DNA from: Methanoculleus sp.
GTDB lineage: Archaea; Halobacteriota; Methanomicrobia; Methanomicrobiales; Methanomicrobiaceae
Reading direction: 5' to 3'
Assembly (NCBI GenBank): GCA_011045995.1
Contig: DSBQ01000049.1
Span: forward strand, 1 to 33,457
DNA length: 33,457 bases
Shown: positions 25,657 through 33,350 of the stretch, piece by piece
Layout: each line of letters begins with the position of its first letter
How positions within the stretch are numbered: position 1 is the stretch's first letter
Notes under the pieces: model-generated
Database searches by the model: none
Seen by the model: the letters and a program-made list of their open reading frames with translations, nothing else
Told to the model about the DNA's origin: nothing
Position numbers and translations under genes: made by a program

Positions 25657-26865
25657 ATGGAAGAATATATACAGCGAATACGCGAGGGGTCGCTCAAACT
25701 CCACGCACTCGAGCAGGAGATGTCCCCGGACGAGGCGATTGCGGTGCGCAGGGCCTATATCGAGAGGGAGACCGGCACGGACCTCTCACGGGTGGGGGCG
25801 TATTCGATAGACACCGAACGGGTGGTGAAGCGCAACTGCGAGAATATGATCGGTGCGGTTCAGGTGCCGGTGGGTGTCGCGGGGCCCCTGAGGGTGGAAG
25901 GCGAGTATGCGCTGGGAGAGTTTTACCTGCCGCTTGCGACGACCGAGGGGGCGCTCATCGCCTCGGTGAACCGGGGGTGCCGGGCGATTACCCGGGCAGG
26001 GGGTGCCGGGGTGCGCATCAAGCGCGACGGGATGACGCGGGCACCGGTCTTTGCCTGCGAGAGTGTCCCGCATGCGACCGATGCCGCACGGTGGGTGGAT
26101 GCCCATTTTGACGAGCTTGCCCATGCTGCGCAGAAGACAACGTCGCACGGGAGGCTGACCGGGATTACCACCTATACGGCGGGGACCAGTCTCTTTGTCC
26201 GGTTCGAGTTTTTTACGGCCGATGCGATGGGAATGAATATGGTCACCATCGGCAGCGAGAAGGCTTCGGAACTCATCGAGGAGGCGACCGGGGCCCGGCG
26301 GGTGGCGCTCTCCGGCAACATGTGCGTGGACAAGAAGCCCTCCGCGATGAACGTCGTCATGGGGAGGGGCAAGACGGTCTCTGCGGGCGTATTTCTCTCC
26401 GATGAGATGGTGAAGGAGACGTTCAAGACCGATGCGGCGACCCTTGCCGAGGTGAACACGAGAAAGAACCTGGTGGGGTCTGCACGGGCCGTCTCACTGG
26501 GGTTCAACGCCCATGCGGCCAATGTGATAGCGGCCATGTTCCTTGCCTGCGGGCAGGACCCGGCCCATGTCGTCGAAGGGAGCAATGCGATGACCACGGT
26601 CGATGTGGTGCCCGGGGGCGTTTATGTCGCGGTGACGCTTCCCTCCCTCCCGGTGGGGACCGTCGGCGGCGGCACGGGGATTGCGACCCAGCAGGAATGC
26701 CTGAAGCTCCTCGGCTGTGCCGGGGGCGCAGAACACCCGGGTGACAATGCCCGGATGTTTGCCGAGATCATCGCCGCAGGGGTGCTCGCGGGCGAACTCT
26801 CCCTCCTGGGGGCGCTCGGCGCCGGCCATCTCGCACGGGCGCACAAGCAGCTCGGCCGCGGCTGA
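25657..26865 (+). CDS. hmgA: hydroxymethylglutaryl-CoA reductase (NADPH, class I)
   Basis: This enzyme reduces HMG-CoA to mevalonate, the committed step to archaeal isoprenoid lipids. The 402-residue product starts MEEYIQRIREGSLKLHALEQ. It has ENMIGAVQVPVGVAGPLRV, the catalytic Glu97 in ATTEGALIASVNRG, TIGSEKASELIEE, the lysine in CVDKKPSAMN, and LVGSARAVSLGFNAHAANVI. The C-terminal GAGHLARAHKQL places the catalytic His at about 391. An ATG two codons upstream (25651) is equally possible. The poly-T-like ATTTTT near 25627 may be the TATA element, implying a leaderless mRNA. The gene lies about 1.2 kb from the HMG-CoA synthase operon in the same direction but has its own promoter, separated by trm5 on the opposite strand. 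Confidence 0.97.
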   Translation: MEEYIQRIREGSLKLHALEQEMSPDEAIAVRRAYIERETGTDLSRVGAYSIDTERVVKRNCENMIGAVQVPVGVAGPLRVEGEYALGEFYLPLATTEGALIASVNRGCRAITRAGGAGVRIKRDGMTRAPVFACESVPHATDAARWVDAHFDELAHAAQKTTSHGRLTGITTYTAGTSLFVRFEFFTADAMGMNMVTIGSEKASELIEEATGARRVALSGNMCVDKKPSAMNVVMGRGKTVSAGVFLSDEMVKETFKTDAATLAEVNTRKNLVGSARAVSLGFNAHAANVIAAMFLACGQDPAHVVEGSNAMTTVDVVPGGVYVAVTLPSLPVGTVGGGTGIATQQECLKLLGCAGGAEHPGDNARMFAEIIAAGVLAGELSLLGALGAGHLARAHKQLGRG

Positions 26866-26909
26866 GAGTCACAATATTTTTCGGTTTCTTTTTTTTTACC
26901 GGCGCCTGT

Positions 26910-27371
26910 TCAGGAGAACCACCGCATCATGAGAATCGCGTCCTCGCCGTCGCTGTAGTACTGGTCGATGACGAAGACCTGTGTATACCCGTAGTGCCGG
27001 TAAAATTCCTGCGCGGCGGTGTTTGAGACCCGTACCTCCAGCTGCATGCCGCCGGCACCGCGGACCATGCACTCGAGCTCGAGGCGGCGCAGGAGGCTGC
27101 CGCCGATGCCCCGCCTCTGCGTCTTTTTCGCGGTTCCAAGGTTCATGATATGGCCGTAGGTCTCCTCGCCGGTATCCTCCATGCCGCCGCACACAAACCC
27201 GGCAATCTCCTCGTTTTCTACGGCGACAAAGAACAGTTCCCCGTAGTACTGCAGGGCATCGGCAAATCCGTTCCCGTTCCACGGGTCGGTGAAGAGGTCC
27301 TGTTCTATTGACACAATCTCAGGAATATCGAAAGGAGAGGCCCGCCTGATTATATAGGTAGTAGCGTTCAT
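26910..27371 (-). CDS. rimI: N-acetyltransferase, RimI/Ard1-like (GNAT)
   Basis: The 153-residue product starts MNATTYIIRRASPFDIPEIV and has the GNAT fold: FVAVENEEIAGFVCGG (motif D), then GTAKKTQRRGIGGSLLRRLE, the acetyl-CoA loop (Q/R-x-x-G-x-G/A form RRGIGG), and LEVRVSNTAAQEFYRHYGYT with DGEDAILMMRW at the end. This pattern fits archaeal N-terminal acetyltransferases and RimI, which acetylate ribosomal S18 or nascent protein N-termini. The frame extends to 27488, but that would overlap the divergent DUF1015 gene; ATG 27371 gives the conserved start. Exact substrates cannot be told. Confidence 0.9.
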   Translation of the reverse strand: MNATTYIIRRASPFDIPEIVSIEQDLFTDPWNGNGFADALQYYGELFFVAVENEEIAGFVCGGMEDTGEETYGHIMNLGTAKKTQRRGIGGSLLRRLELECMVRGAGGMQLEVRVSNTAAQEFYRHYGYTQVFVIDQYYSDGEDAILMMRWFS

Positions 27372-27410
27372 ATTGCATTGATCGGGATACTCATATTGCA
27401 CTTCACCGCC

Positions 27411-27419
27411 AATAAATAA
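27411..27419. promoter_or_regulatory. shared AT element between rimI and the DUF1015 gene
   Basis: AATAAATAA lies 31 bases before ATG 27450 and, read as TTATTTATT, 40 bases before the rimI ATG 27371. No other AT-rich element is suitably placed in the 78-base gap, so a bidirectional or shared promoter element is likely. Confidence 0.45.
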
Positions 27420-27449
27420 CGCACCTATTTCCCTGGCAGGCACAGATCC

Positions 27450-28715
27450 ATGGTAAAGATATTCAGTTTCCGGGCACTCCGGCCACAACCCGCCGAGGCG
27501 CAGAACATAGCCTCCGTACCGTATGATGTCGTATCAACCGCTGAATCGCGGGCGATCCTTGAGAAAAATCCGAAGAGTTTTCTTCGCGTCATCCGTTCCG
27601 AGGCGACGATGGCAGATGATATCGATCCGGCCGACCTGTCGGTGTACAGGACGGCACAGGAGCACCTTGACGGGATGATTGCGGAGGGGCTCTTTGCCCG
27701 TGACGCAGAACCGGGCATTTACCTCTACCGCGTGAAGCAGGGGGGCAATATCTACACGGGGTTCGTCGCGAACGTCAGCGTCGATGATTACCTGGAAAAC
27801 AAGATCAAACGCCACGAACATACCCGGTACGACAAGGAGGAGGACCGGACCCGGCATATCGGGACCACCGGCACCCACACGGGGCTCGTCGTCCTTCTCT
27901 ACCGTGACCCCGGCGAGATCTTCAGGTATGTCTCGTCGCTTGTTCCCGACGGTGAACCGGACGGCGTTGTAAGAACGGATGCCGGTGTGGTACACGAGGT
28001 CTTCAGGGTGGCCGACCCGGCGGCGATTGCCCATCTCACCGCCCTTTTTGAGGATGTGGACGCCTTCTATATCGCCGACGGCCATCACCGGGCGAAGTCA
28101 TCCGTGAACGTGGCGGCACGGCGCCGTGAGGAAGGCACCTGCACCCCTGAAGCGGAGCGCTTCATGGCGATCATCTTTGCGAAGGACCGCGTGAAGATCC
28201 ACGGCTACAGCAGGCTGGTGACCGATCTCGGTGAGTACACGCCGGAGAGGTTCATGGAGGCCCTCCGCGGTCTCTTCGAGGTGCGCCCGTATGGCTGGAT
28301 CGATGACACGGTCTTCCAGATTCCCCCGCTCCGTGAGTCTGAAGATCACCAGCATGTGATGCACATGTACCTTGGGGGCGTGTGGTACGAGCTTTCCCGG
28401 CCGGTGGACCCTGCATACGACCGCATCGCCGCACTCGATGTCTCGGTCCTCCAGAAGGACGTGATGGAGGGGATGCTCGGGATCACCGACCCACGCGGCG
28501 ACCCCCGCCTCCAGTACCTCGGCGGTGCACGCCCGCTTGCCGACCTGATGGAGAAGGTGGATTCCGGCGAGTTTGCCGTTGCCTTCTCGATGCAGCCGGT
28601 CGATGTCGGGGATGTGCTCTCCATCGCCGACGCCGGCAAGGTCATGCCGCCGAAATCGACATGGTTCGAGCCAAAACTTCTCTCCGGCCTCGTCCTCCAT
28701 ACGATCAACGAATAG
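27450..28715 (+). CDS. DUF1015 family protein
   Basis: The 421-residue product starts MVKIFSFRALRPQPAEAQNI and continues ASVPYDVVSTAESRAILEKN, the conserved opening of DUF1015. Further family segments are NPKSFLRVIRSEA, KRHEHTRYDKEEDRTRH and DAFYIADGHHRAKSSVNVA. The C-terminus ends with GKVMPPKSTWFEPKLLSGLV, also conserved. The DGHHR motif recalls the ParB/sulfiredoxin superfamily, some members of which are nucleotide-dependent kinases. This likeness is my reading and has not been tested. No serine-pathway or other telling neighbour is present; rimI diverges from the same promoter gap. The biochemical function is not known to me. Confidence 0.85.
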   Translation: MVKIFSFRALRPQPAEAQNIASVPYDVVSTAESRAILEKNPKSFLRVIRSEATMADDIDPADLSVYRTAQEHLDGMIAEGLFARDAEPGIYLYRVKQGGNIYTGFVANVSVDDYLENKIKRHEHTRYDKEEDRTRHIGTTGTHTGLVVLLYRDPGEIFRYVSSLVPDGEPDGVVRTDAGVVHEVFRVADPAAIAHLTALFEDVDAFYIADGHHRAKSSVNVAARRREEGTCTPEAERFMAIIFAKDRVKIHGYSRLVTDLGEYTPERFMEALRGLFEVRPYGWIDDTVFQIPPLRESEDHQHVMHMYLGGVWYELSRPVDPAYDRIAALDVSVLQKDVMEGMLGITDPRGDPRLQYLGGARPLADLMEKVDSGEFAVAFSMQPVDVGDVLSIADAGKVMPPKSTWFEPKLLSGLVLHTINE

Positions 28716-28753
28716 GGGGACAAGGCCCCCCCGTCTCCTTTTTTCCTCCGCCG

Positions 28754-28780
28754 CGCATAGTGCACGGCATTGGCTATGCG
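28754..28780. repeat. inverted repeat downstream of the DUF1015 gene
   Basis: CGCATAG (28754-28760) and CTATGCG (28774-28780) form a perfect 7-bp stem with a 13-base loop. It follows a T run at about 28739-28745 and may be part of the DUF1015 transcript end. Confidence 0.5.
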
Positions 28781-28791
28781 AAACTGCCGCT

Positions 28792-28917
28792 CAAATGGCG
28801 CATAATGTTTCTTTGCAAATATTCAGGCCGTTTTTTTCCGGAATGGAGCCTAAATTTGCCAAATTTCCTTAGTGATCGCAGTATTCGCGGTTGGTTTGCT
28901 CAAATACCTCTTCAAAT
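28792..28917. promoter_or_regulatory. five CAAAT elements upstream of the pilin-like operon
   Basis: CAAAT occurs at 28792, 28816, 28860, 28901 and 28913. The first and last lie in the longer direct repeat TCAAATGGCG (28791-28800 and 28912-28921, allowing one end mismatch). The region is more AT-rich than its neighbours and lies just before the operon TATA box, so regulator sites are possible. Confidence 0.3.
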
Positions 28918-28947
28918 GGCGTAAAAATTGAAGATTTGGATATCAAT

Positions 28948-28956
28948 ATTTATATG
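28948..28956 (+). promoter_or_regulatory. TATA box of the pilin-like operon
   Basis: ATTTATATG sits 39-47 bases before ATG 28995. A start near 28980 leaves a leader with the ribosome binding site GGAAGG at about 28980-28985. No other promoter is seen within the following six overlapping genes. Confidence 0.65.
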
Positions 28957-28994
28957 CAGTCAATCTAATAAGAACAATAGGAAGGATCTTCTTT

Positions 28995-29561
28995 ATGCAA
29001 AAATATCTCTCTGCGGTGATAATTGGATCCTTGTGTTTCTGCTGTACCTGTGGCTGTCTTCAGAGCACTCCAGGTGCACCGGACGCGGGCATCGAACCGG
29101 TCACCGGGGAGGGGGCGGCGCCCGTTCTCCTTGGTGATGCGATCGCCGTCCTTGATGCCGGGATGGCCGATGCACTGTTCTCCTTTTCCGGGTACTTGGC
29201 GTATACCGTGATAGGGAGCGGTGTGAACAGTGACGGTGCCGCAGAGAGCTGGTCGCTTCTGGTTGTTCCGGAAGGCAGGAACGAAACCCGTCTCCTCACC
29301 TTTACGGGGAGCAGCTGGCAGGATGCCGTGTGGCCGGAAGAACCCGGCAACGCGACGGCGGCCTGCAGCATGGATGGGATCCTGATGCCGGAGGAGTTAT
29401 TTGCGCAGAACCGGGGGGTACTGGAAGAGATGATGAAAGCAAACGGGATTGTTGGGACCGATATCGAGCTTAACCGGGGGGTCTATCATGTCCGTGCCCG
29501 GGGCGTCCCTGATATGCGGGAGCTGCGGTTTGATGCACGGACCGGGGAGCCGCTGCAATGA
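28995..29561 (+). CDS. small lipoprotein, first gene of the pilin-like operon
   Basis: The 188-residue product starts MQKYLSAVIIGSLCFCCTCG. Its signal peptide ends in a lipobox-like cysteine (CGC at residues 19-21), followed by a Thr/Pro/Gly linker (LQSTPGAPDAGIEPVTGEGA), as in archaeal lipoproteins. The remaining globular domain of about 140 residues has NDIELNRG-like charged strands but no recognised family; SFSGYLAYTVIGSG and SLLVVPEGRNETRLLTFTGS are its clearest strands. It may be a membrane-attached partner of the pilin-like proteins encoded behind it. The stop overlaps the next ATG (ATGA). Confidence 0.75.
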   Translation: MQKYLSAVIIGSLCFCCTCGCLQSTPGAPDAGIEPVTGEGAAPVLLGDAIAVLDAGMADALFSFSGYLAYTVIGSGVNSDGAAESWSLLVVPEGRNETRLLTFTGSSWQDAVWPEEPGNATAACSMDGILMPEELFAQNRGVLEEMMKANGIVGTDIELNRGVYHVRARGVPDMRELRFDARTGEPLQ

Positions 29562-30691
29562 GCAGGAGAATGGATTTCAACGAAGATGGTGTACTTTCCA
29601 TCGATTTTCTCGCAGGGTTTACGATCTTCATGATCGCCCTTATCATGGTGATATCCATGCTGCCGGGAATTTTGGCAGGCATCCAGAGTGAGGCAATCGA
29701 CTATGACGCGGTCGCCTACCGGACGTCGGTGATCCTGGTGGAGGACCCCGGATGGCCGGCAAATCCGCCGTGGAACCAGATGGATGAAATCCACAAGGCC
29801 GATATCGAGCGGATGGGGCTTGCGCTTTCGAAGGATACCCCGAATATCCTCTCAAGAGGGAAGATCGACCTCTTCTTCGACAATGGTGCCGCCTTCACCA
29901 TGACCCCGGATGATTACCGCAGGAAGGTGATCTTCGGGGATATCCCGTACCTCTACAACTTTTCGCTGAGGATCGAAGGGGAGGATCCCCTCTTTAAAGG
30001 TCAGGAGATACCGGAGAGCAGCTACGGGTACCAGCGGCGGCTCGTGAAGGTGAAGAATGAGAGTTTCGGGCACATCGATTTCAGCGATGGGAGGTACAGC
30101 ACCAATACCGAGGCAAGGAATGGATCGGAAGTTACGCCCTATGAGGCATCCTTTTTTGTTGATATCGACTATGGCGAACTGTATGACCGTTCGATCAGTC
30201 CTGCCTACCGCATCGATCCCCGGAGCGATATGCTCACGTTTGATATGGAGAAGATGCTGAGCGATCTTGATCGGGTCCAGCTTGGTGACAACGGCATGAA
30301 GCTTGAGAAGGTGCGGCTGTACAAGATCCAGGATGGCGGCTCTGCGCAGATGCTGCCCTATAATTGGTCTGACTGGAATAATGAGACCTATATTTTCTAT
30401 CATGGAACGGAGGCAAATTATAAGGCCTCGAAGCTTCTGGACAGTTCGGTATTTCCTATCACCATAAAGAATGAAACCTACTTCAAAATGGACCTCATCC
30501 CTGCCCTGCCCTTCTCAGACGAAATGACATCGGGGCTGCGGGTGAACTTCACCTTCAGCTACAACTGGACGGGCGCCAATCTGGATCCGGGGTATACGTA
30601 TCTCAGCGGGACCCACCAGTACAACTATGATGTCATCAACGTCGACCAGCCGTACCTGGTGGATGGGGTGATGGAGGTGGCGATATGGTGA
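29558..30691 (+). CDS. type IV pilin-like membrane protein 1
   Basis: The 377-residue product is the largest of the five. Its N-terminus reads MSRRMDFNEDGVLSIDFLAG and then FTIFMIALIMVISMLPGILA: a short basic/acidic head, Gly at the possible prepilin-peptidase site (NEDG|V), and one hydrophobic helix at residues 14-38. This is the class III signal-peptide layout of archaeal pilins. The long outer domain is rich in Tyr, Asp and N-x-S/T sites (KNESF, RNGSE, YNWSD, KNETYF, NFTFS), consistent with N-glycosylation outside the cell. No named family is recognised. The end overlaps the next gene's start by about 7 bases. Its size suggests a tip or minor-pilin role rather than a major pilin. Confidence 0.75.
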   Translation: MSRRMDFNEDGVLSIDFLAGFTIFMIALIMVISMLPGILAGIQSEAIDYDAVAYRTSVILVEDPGWPANPPWNQMDEIHKADIERMGLALSKDTPNILSRGKIDLFFDNGAAFTMTPDDYRRKVIFGDIPYLYNFSLRIEGEDPLFKGQEIPESSYGYQRRLVKVKNESFGHIDFSDGRYSTNTEARNGSEVTPYEASFFVDIDYGELYDRSISPAYRIDPRSDMLTFDMEKMLSDLDRVQLGDNGMKLEKVRLYKIQDGGSAQMLPYNWSDWNNETYIFYHGTEANYKASKLLDSSVFPITIKNETYFKMDLIPALPFSDEMTSGLRVNFTFSYNWTGANLDPGYTYLSGTHQYNYDVINVDQPYLVDGVMEVAIW

Positions 30692-31266
30692 TGAATGACG
30701 AGGGGCAGCTCTACACGATCGAGGGGATAACAGCGGGCATCATCATGCTGGTGACCGCCTATGCGGTCTTCTCCTCCGGGTTTGTCTTTACGCCCGGCGA
30801 TGCGCACATCGCCGACATGCAGCTCCAGCAGCTGGGGTATGATGCGCTTCTGGTGATGGATACGCCATTGCATGCCGGTGACGAGAGCAGGCTGCAGGAA
30901 CTGATTGCATCATCGGATGTTACTCCATTTACAACTGAATTTAACAGCTACCTCAGTAAAGGAACGGGGGCGACATATATGATAAATCCATTGACCTTTA
31001 CTGTGGATACCCGTACTCAGTGGAATGCAACAATATATTATCGGGACATGGATGACAGTGATAAAATTCGTTCATATTCATTTGGTCATTCTACGCTCGG
31101 CGATGACTTTGTGACACGTGAACCGGCAATTTCAGTAACGCGCTATGTGTATCTGGATGATAAACCTATAAATCTGAACCATATTTCTACAGAAGCTTAT
31201 CAAAAAATGGATGATCCCCAAGAGGGGCAAATGGTCCTATTTGAGGTGTTGCTATGGAGAGGCTAG
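30685..31266 (+). CDS. type IV pilin-like membrane protein 2
   Basis: The 193-residue product starts MVMNDEGQLYTIEGITAGII, then MLVTAYAVFSSGFVFTPGDA. The DEG|Q site, Glu at the sixth position after it (QLYTIEG) and a single helix fit a class III signal peptide. Base composition changes within the gene: from about 30900 to 31240 it is clearly more AT-rich than the genes around it. The outer domain includes HIADMQLQQLGYDALLVMDT and TVDTRTQWNATIYYRDMDD. It overlaps its neighbours at both ends. The start could also be the ATG at 30691. Confidence 0.75.
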   Translation: MVMNDEGQLYTIEGITAGIIMLVTAYAVFSSGFVFTPGDAHIADMQLQQLGYDALLVMDTPLHAGDESRLQELIASSDVTPFTTEFNSYLSKGTGATYMINPLTFTVDTRTQWNATIYYRDMDDSDKIRSYSFGHSTLGDDFVTREPAISVTRYVYLDDKPINLNHISTEAYQKMDDPQEGQMVLFEVLLWRG

Positions 31267-31661
31267 ACGACGAGGGGCAGTGGATTGTCCTGATGGGGGT
31301 GGTGGTCGCAACGGGTATGTTCATCCTTGCGATCATCATCAACCAGGCGCCGATGGTCGGCCAGTCGACCTCGGAGGCGGTGCTCGAGTTCCCGAAAAAC
31401 GAGATCCAGGACATCCGGTATCACCTTGCGCCATTAGCACAACTGGACAATTCTTCGGAGAGCAATAAAACCATAGATAGAGCCAAAAAAGACATGAGAG
31501 CCCTTTCAATGGCACGCAACAACGCGGTGATGTATTTCGAAACCAACAGTACTACCAATATGGCGGACCTGTTCTACCGGTATAACAGGCTGACTATTCG
31601 CTATAATAACGGAGTGACAGAATATTATGAGGAACATCTTGTCTCAGTCAGATTGCCGTAA
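31254..31661 (+). CDS. type IV pilin-like membrane protein 3
   Basis: The 135-residue product starts MERLDDEGQWIVLMGVVVAT, then GMFILAIIINQAPMVGQSTS. The DDEG|Q head and following helix resemble proteins 2 and 5 of this operon, though there is no acidic residue at the fifth position after the possible cut. The outer part (NEIQDIRYHLAPLAQLDNSS, then TIDRAKKDMRALSMARNNAV) looks helical and is AT-richer than the first half. The start overlaps protein 2 by 13 bases, and the end overlaps protein 4 by 35 bases. Confidence 0.72.
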   Translation: MERLDDEGQWIVLMGVVVATGMFILAIIINQAPMVGQSTSEAVLEFPKNEIQDIRYHLAPLAQLDNSSESNKTIDRAKKDMRALSMARNNAVMYFETNSTTNMADLFYRYNRLTIRYNNGVTEYYEEHLVSVRLP

Positions 31662-32106
31662 ACGGCGTCTCAACGACGACGCGGTCTCCACGCTGACCGA
31701 GTATCTCTCGATCACCGCCGTCGTCATTGTCATGTTCATTATCATGACGCTCGTCGTGCATTCTGTACTCGTGGAGGGGCCGTCGAATACGCTGAAGTAC
31801 CATGCCTATGTCGACATCGGCAACGGGGTTTCCACGAGGATGGTGGAGCTGTACGCGATTGCACCGCAGAATGGCCGGATTACCACCATCTTCGATCTTC
31901 CGGAAGATGTGGCAAATCAGGATTATTTGGTTGAGGTCGATGCGAAGCGCGATGCAGACGGAAAACGTGTCCAGATCATACGCGTGACCGACGGAACGAC
32001 GAAGTCTGAAATTGCGATCGCCGGGATCGGGCTGACCCGCGGGGTGACCGGCAATACGAGCGGTGCAGGACAGAATGTAATTATCTATGATTCGAAAGGT
32101 GTCTGA
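31627..32106 (+). CDS. type IV pilin-like membrane protein 4
   Basis: The 159-residue product starts MRNILSQSDCRKRRLNDDAV, then STLTEYLSITAVVIVMFIIM. A basic head (CRKRR) followed by NDDA|V and a helix with Glu at position 7 is close to the archaeal pilin pattern, with Ala in place of Gly. The outer domain has YHAYVDIGNGVSTRMVELYA and IAIAGIGLTRGVTGNTSGAG. The start overlaps the previous gene by 35 bases; a TTG at 31639 is an alternative. The stop and the next ATG share one base (TGATG). Confidence 0.72.
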   Translation: MRNILSQSDCRKRRLNDDAVSTLTEYLSITAVVIVMFIIMTLVVHSVLVEGPSNTLKYHAYVDIGNGVSTRMVELYAIAPQNGRITTIFDLPEDVANQDYLVEVDAKRDADGKRVQIIRVTDGTTKSEIAIAGIGLTRGVTGNTSGAGQNVIIYDSKGV

Positions 32107-32912
32107 TGAAGGGAAATTGGGTGAAAGGAATGGAAGATGACGGCGTCTCCGAGGCGATTGGGTTTATCCTCATCTTTACGATCGTCGTCCTCGGTATCAC
32201 GATCGTTACGCTCTATGGCTATCCCCTGCTGCAGAAGTCGCAGATAGGGTCCGACGAGCGGATTATGGAACAGAATATGATCACGCTGCAGAATGATCTG
32301 AAGATTCTGACGTTCTCGAATGTGCCCTACCGTGACACGACGATGGGCATCTCCGGCGGGTCGATATTTGTTCTGGATTCGGCAGAAACTGCTGAAGATG
32401 ATCATTACTTTAATGTCAGCTTTAACAACGGGACAGGTCCAGAAACTAAAACATTCCGCCTTGGCGCACTCCGTTTCATCTCCTCTCAAGGGCAGGCGGC
32501 AATCTCTGTCGAGAACGGAGCTGTCGTGAAGCGCTATCAGGACGCGGAGGGATCCACGATGGTGGCAGACCCGCGGTGGTTCTATGACGATACCTATGAT
32601 ACGCTCGTGCTCTTCTTCACCGAGATTAAGGCCGATCGTGCCATGTCGGGAGACGGGGTTGCCAACATCCAGATGAGCATGCTTGATCCCCCGAAGGTTG
32701 TTGCTGATGTGCCCTATGGAGCCCATCGGACTGTTACCATAGAGTATTCCCCCGACGACACTTTTGATTATAGCACAGCCTGGAAGAATTACCTCACGGG
32801 TCCTACCATCGTTGATGGCGGATTTACCGAAATTGGGAATAATATGTACCAGTTCACCGAGGTTTCACGTCTCGTCATCAAGAAATACACCGTAACGATT
32901 GAAAGGGTCTGA
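32106..32912 (+). CDS. type IV pilin-like membrane protein 5 (archaeal pilin N-terminal type)
   Basis: The 268-residue product has the clearest archaeal pilin N-terminus: GMEDDGVSEAIGFILIFTIV then VLGITIVTLYGYPLLQKSQI, comparable to the DxGVSPVIGxIL consensus of archaeal type IV pilin N-termini, with Ser-Glu after Val. The outer domain of about 220 residues is rich in beta-strand, with FNVSFNNGTGPETKTFRLGA and VPYGAHRTVTIEYSPDDTFD. It is the last gene of the operon, followed by a T-rich run (TTCCTCTTTTTTTT near 32920-32932). Related DUF-type pilin-like proteins occur in sets in haloarchaea and methanogens. No assembly ATPase, platform protein or prepilin peptidase is present in the window. 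Confidence 0.8.
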   Translation: MKGNWVKGMEDDGVSEAIGFILIFTIVVLGITIVTLYGYPLLQKSQIGSDERIMEQNMITLQNDLKILTFSNVPYRDTTMGISGGSIFVLDSAETAEDDHYFNVSFNNGTGPETKTFRLGALRFISSQGQAAISVENGAVVKRYQDAEGSTMVADPRWFYDDTYDTLVLFFTEIKADRAMSGDGVANIQMSMLDPPKVVADVPYGAHRTVTIEYSPDDTFDYSTAWKNYLTGPTIVDGGFTEIGNNMYQFTEVSRLVIKKYTVTIERV

Positions 32913-32953
32913 ATAGACCTTCCTCTTTTTTTTAAAAAAAATCGGAAAAAGTA

Positions 32954-33280
32954 TCAGAGATAGTTATTGCGCTGCAGCCACTCGACCTGCGGGCGGGTGT
33001 AGCGGTAGATAATATCGGCTTTTTCGTCCTGGAAGTCCCATGGAACAACAATCAGGATATCCCCTTCACGAATCCAGACACGCTTTTTAATCTTCCCTTT
33101 GATACGGCCGGTACGGGTGATGCCGTCGAAGCAGCGGACCCTGATATGGTTGGCCCCGAGCATCAGCTCGGCCGTTGCAAAAATTTCCCTATTTCTTTTA
33201 TTGGGCAACCGTACACGTACGATCGCCGGGGGTTCACTCTGAGATGATTTTTTTCTGTTCTGATTCGCCAGACGACTCAC
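32954..33280 (-). CDS. eif1A: translation initiation factor aIF1A
   Basis: aIF1A binds the A site of the small ribosomal subunit and aids scanning and start selection. The 108-residue product has RVRLPNKRNREIFATAELML, then GANHIRVRCFDGITRTGRIK and GKIKKRVWIREGDILIVVPW, the S1/OB-fold of the family. The C-terminus (DEKADIIYRYTRPQVEWLQR) is also conserved. The start is GTG 33280 directly after AAGGAAGGA; no ATG is available in frame. The TATATATT run at about 33288-33297 is too close to serve this start, so the TTTTTATG near 33308-33317 is the more likely TATA element. Confidence 0.95.
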   Translation of the reverse strand: MSRLANQNRKKSSQSEPPAIVRVRLPNKRNREIFATAELMLGANHIRVRCFDGITRTGRIKGKIKKRVWIREGDILIVVPWDFQDEKADIIYRYTRPQVEWLQRNNYL

Positions 33281-33350
33281 TCCTTCCTTATATATTATGC
33301 GCTCTTTTCATAAAAAACCTTCATGGTGTCCGCATGCATGGACGGGCCCC

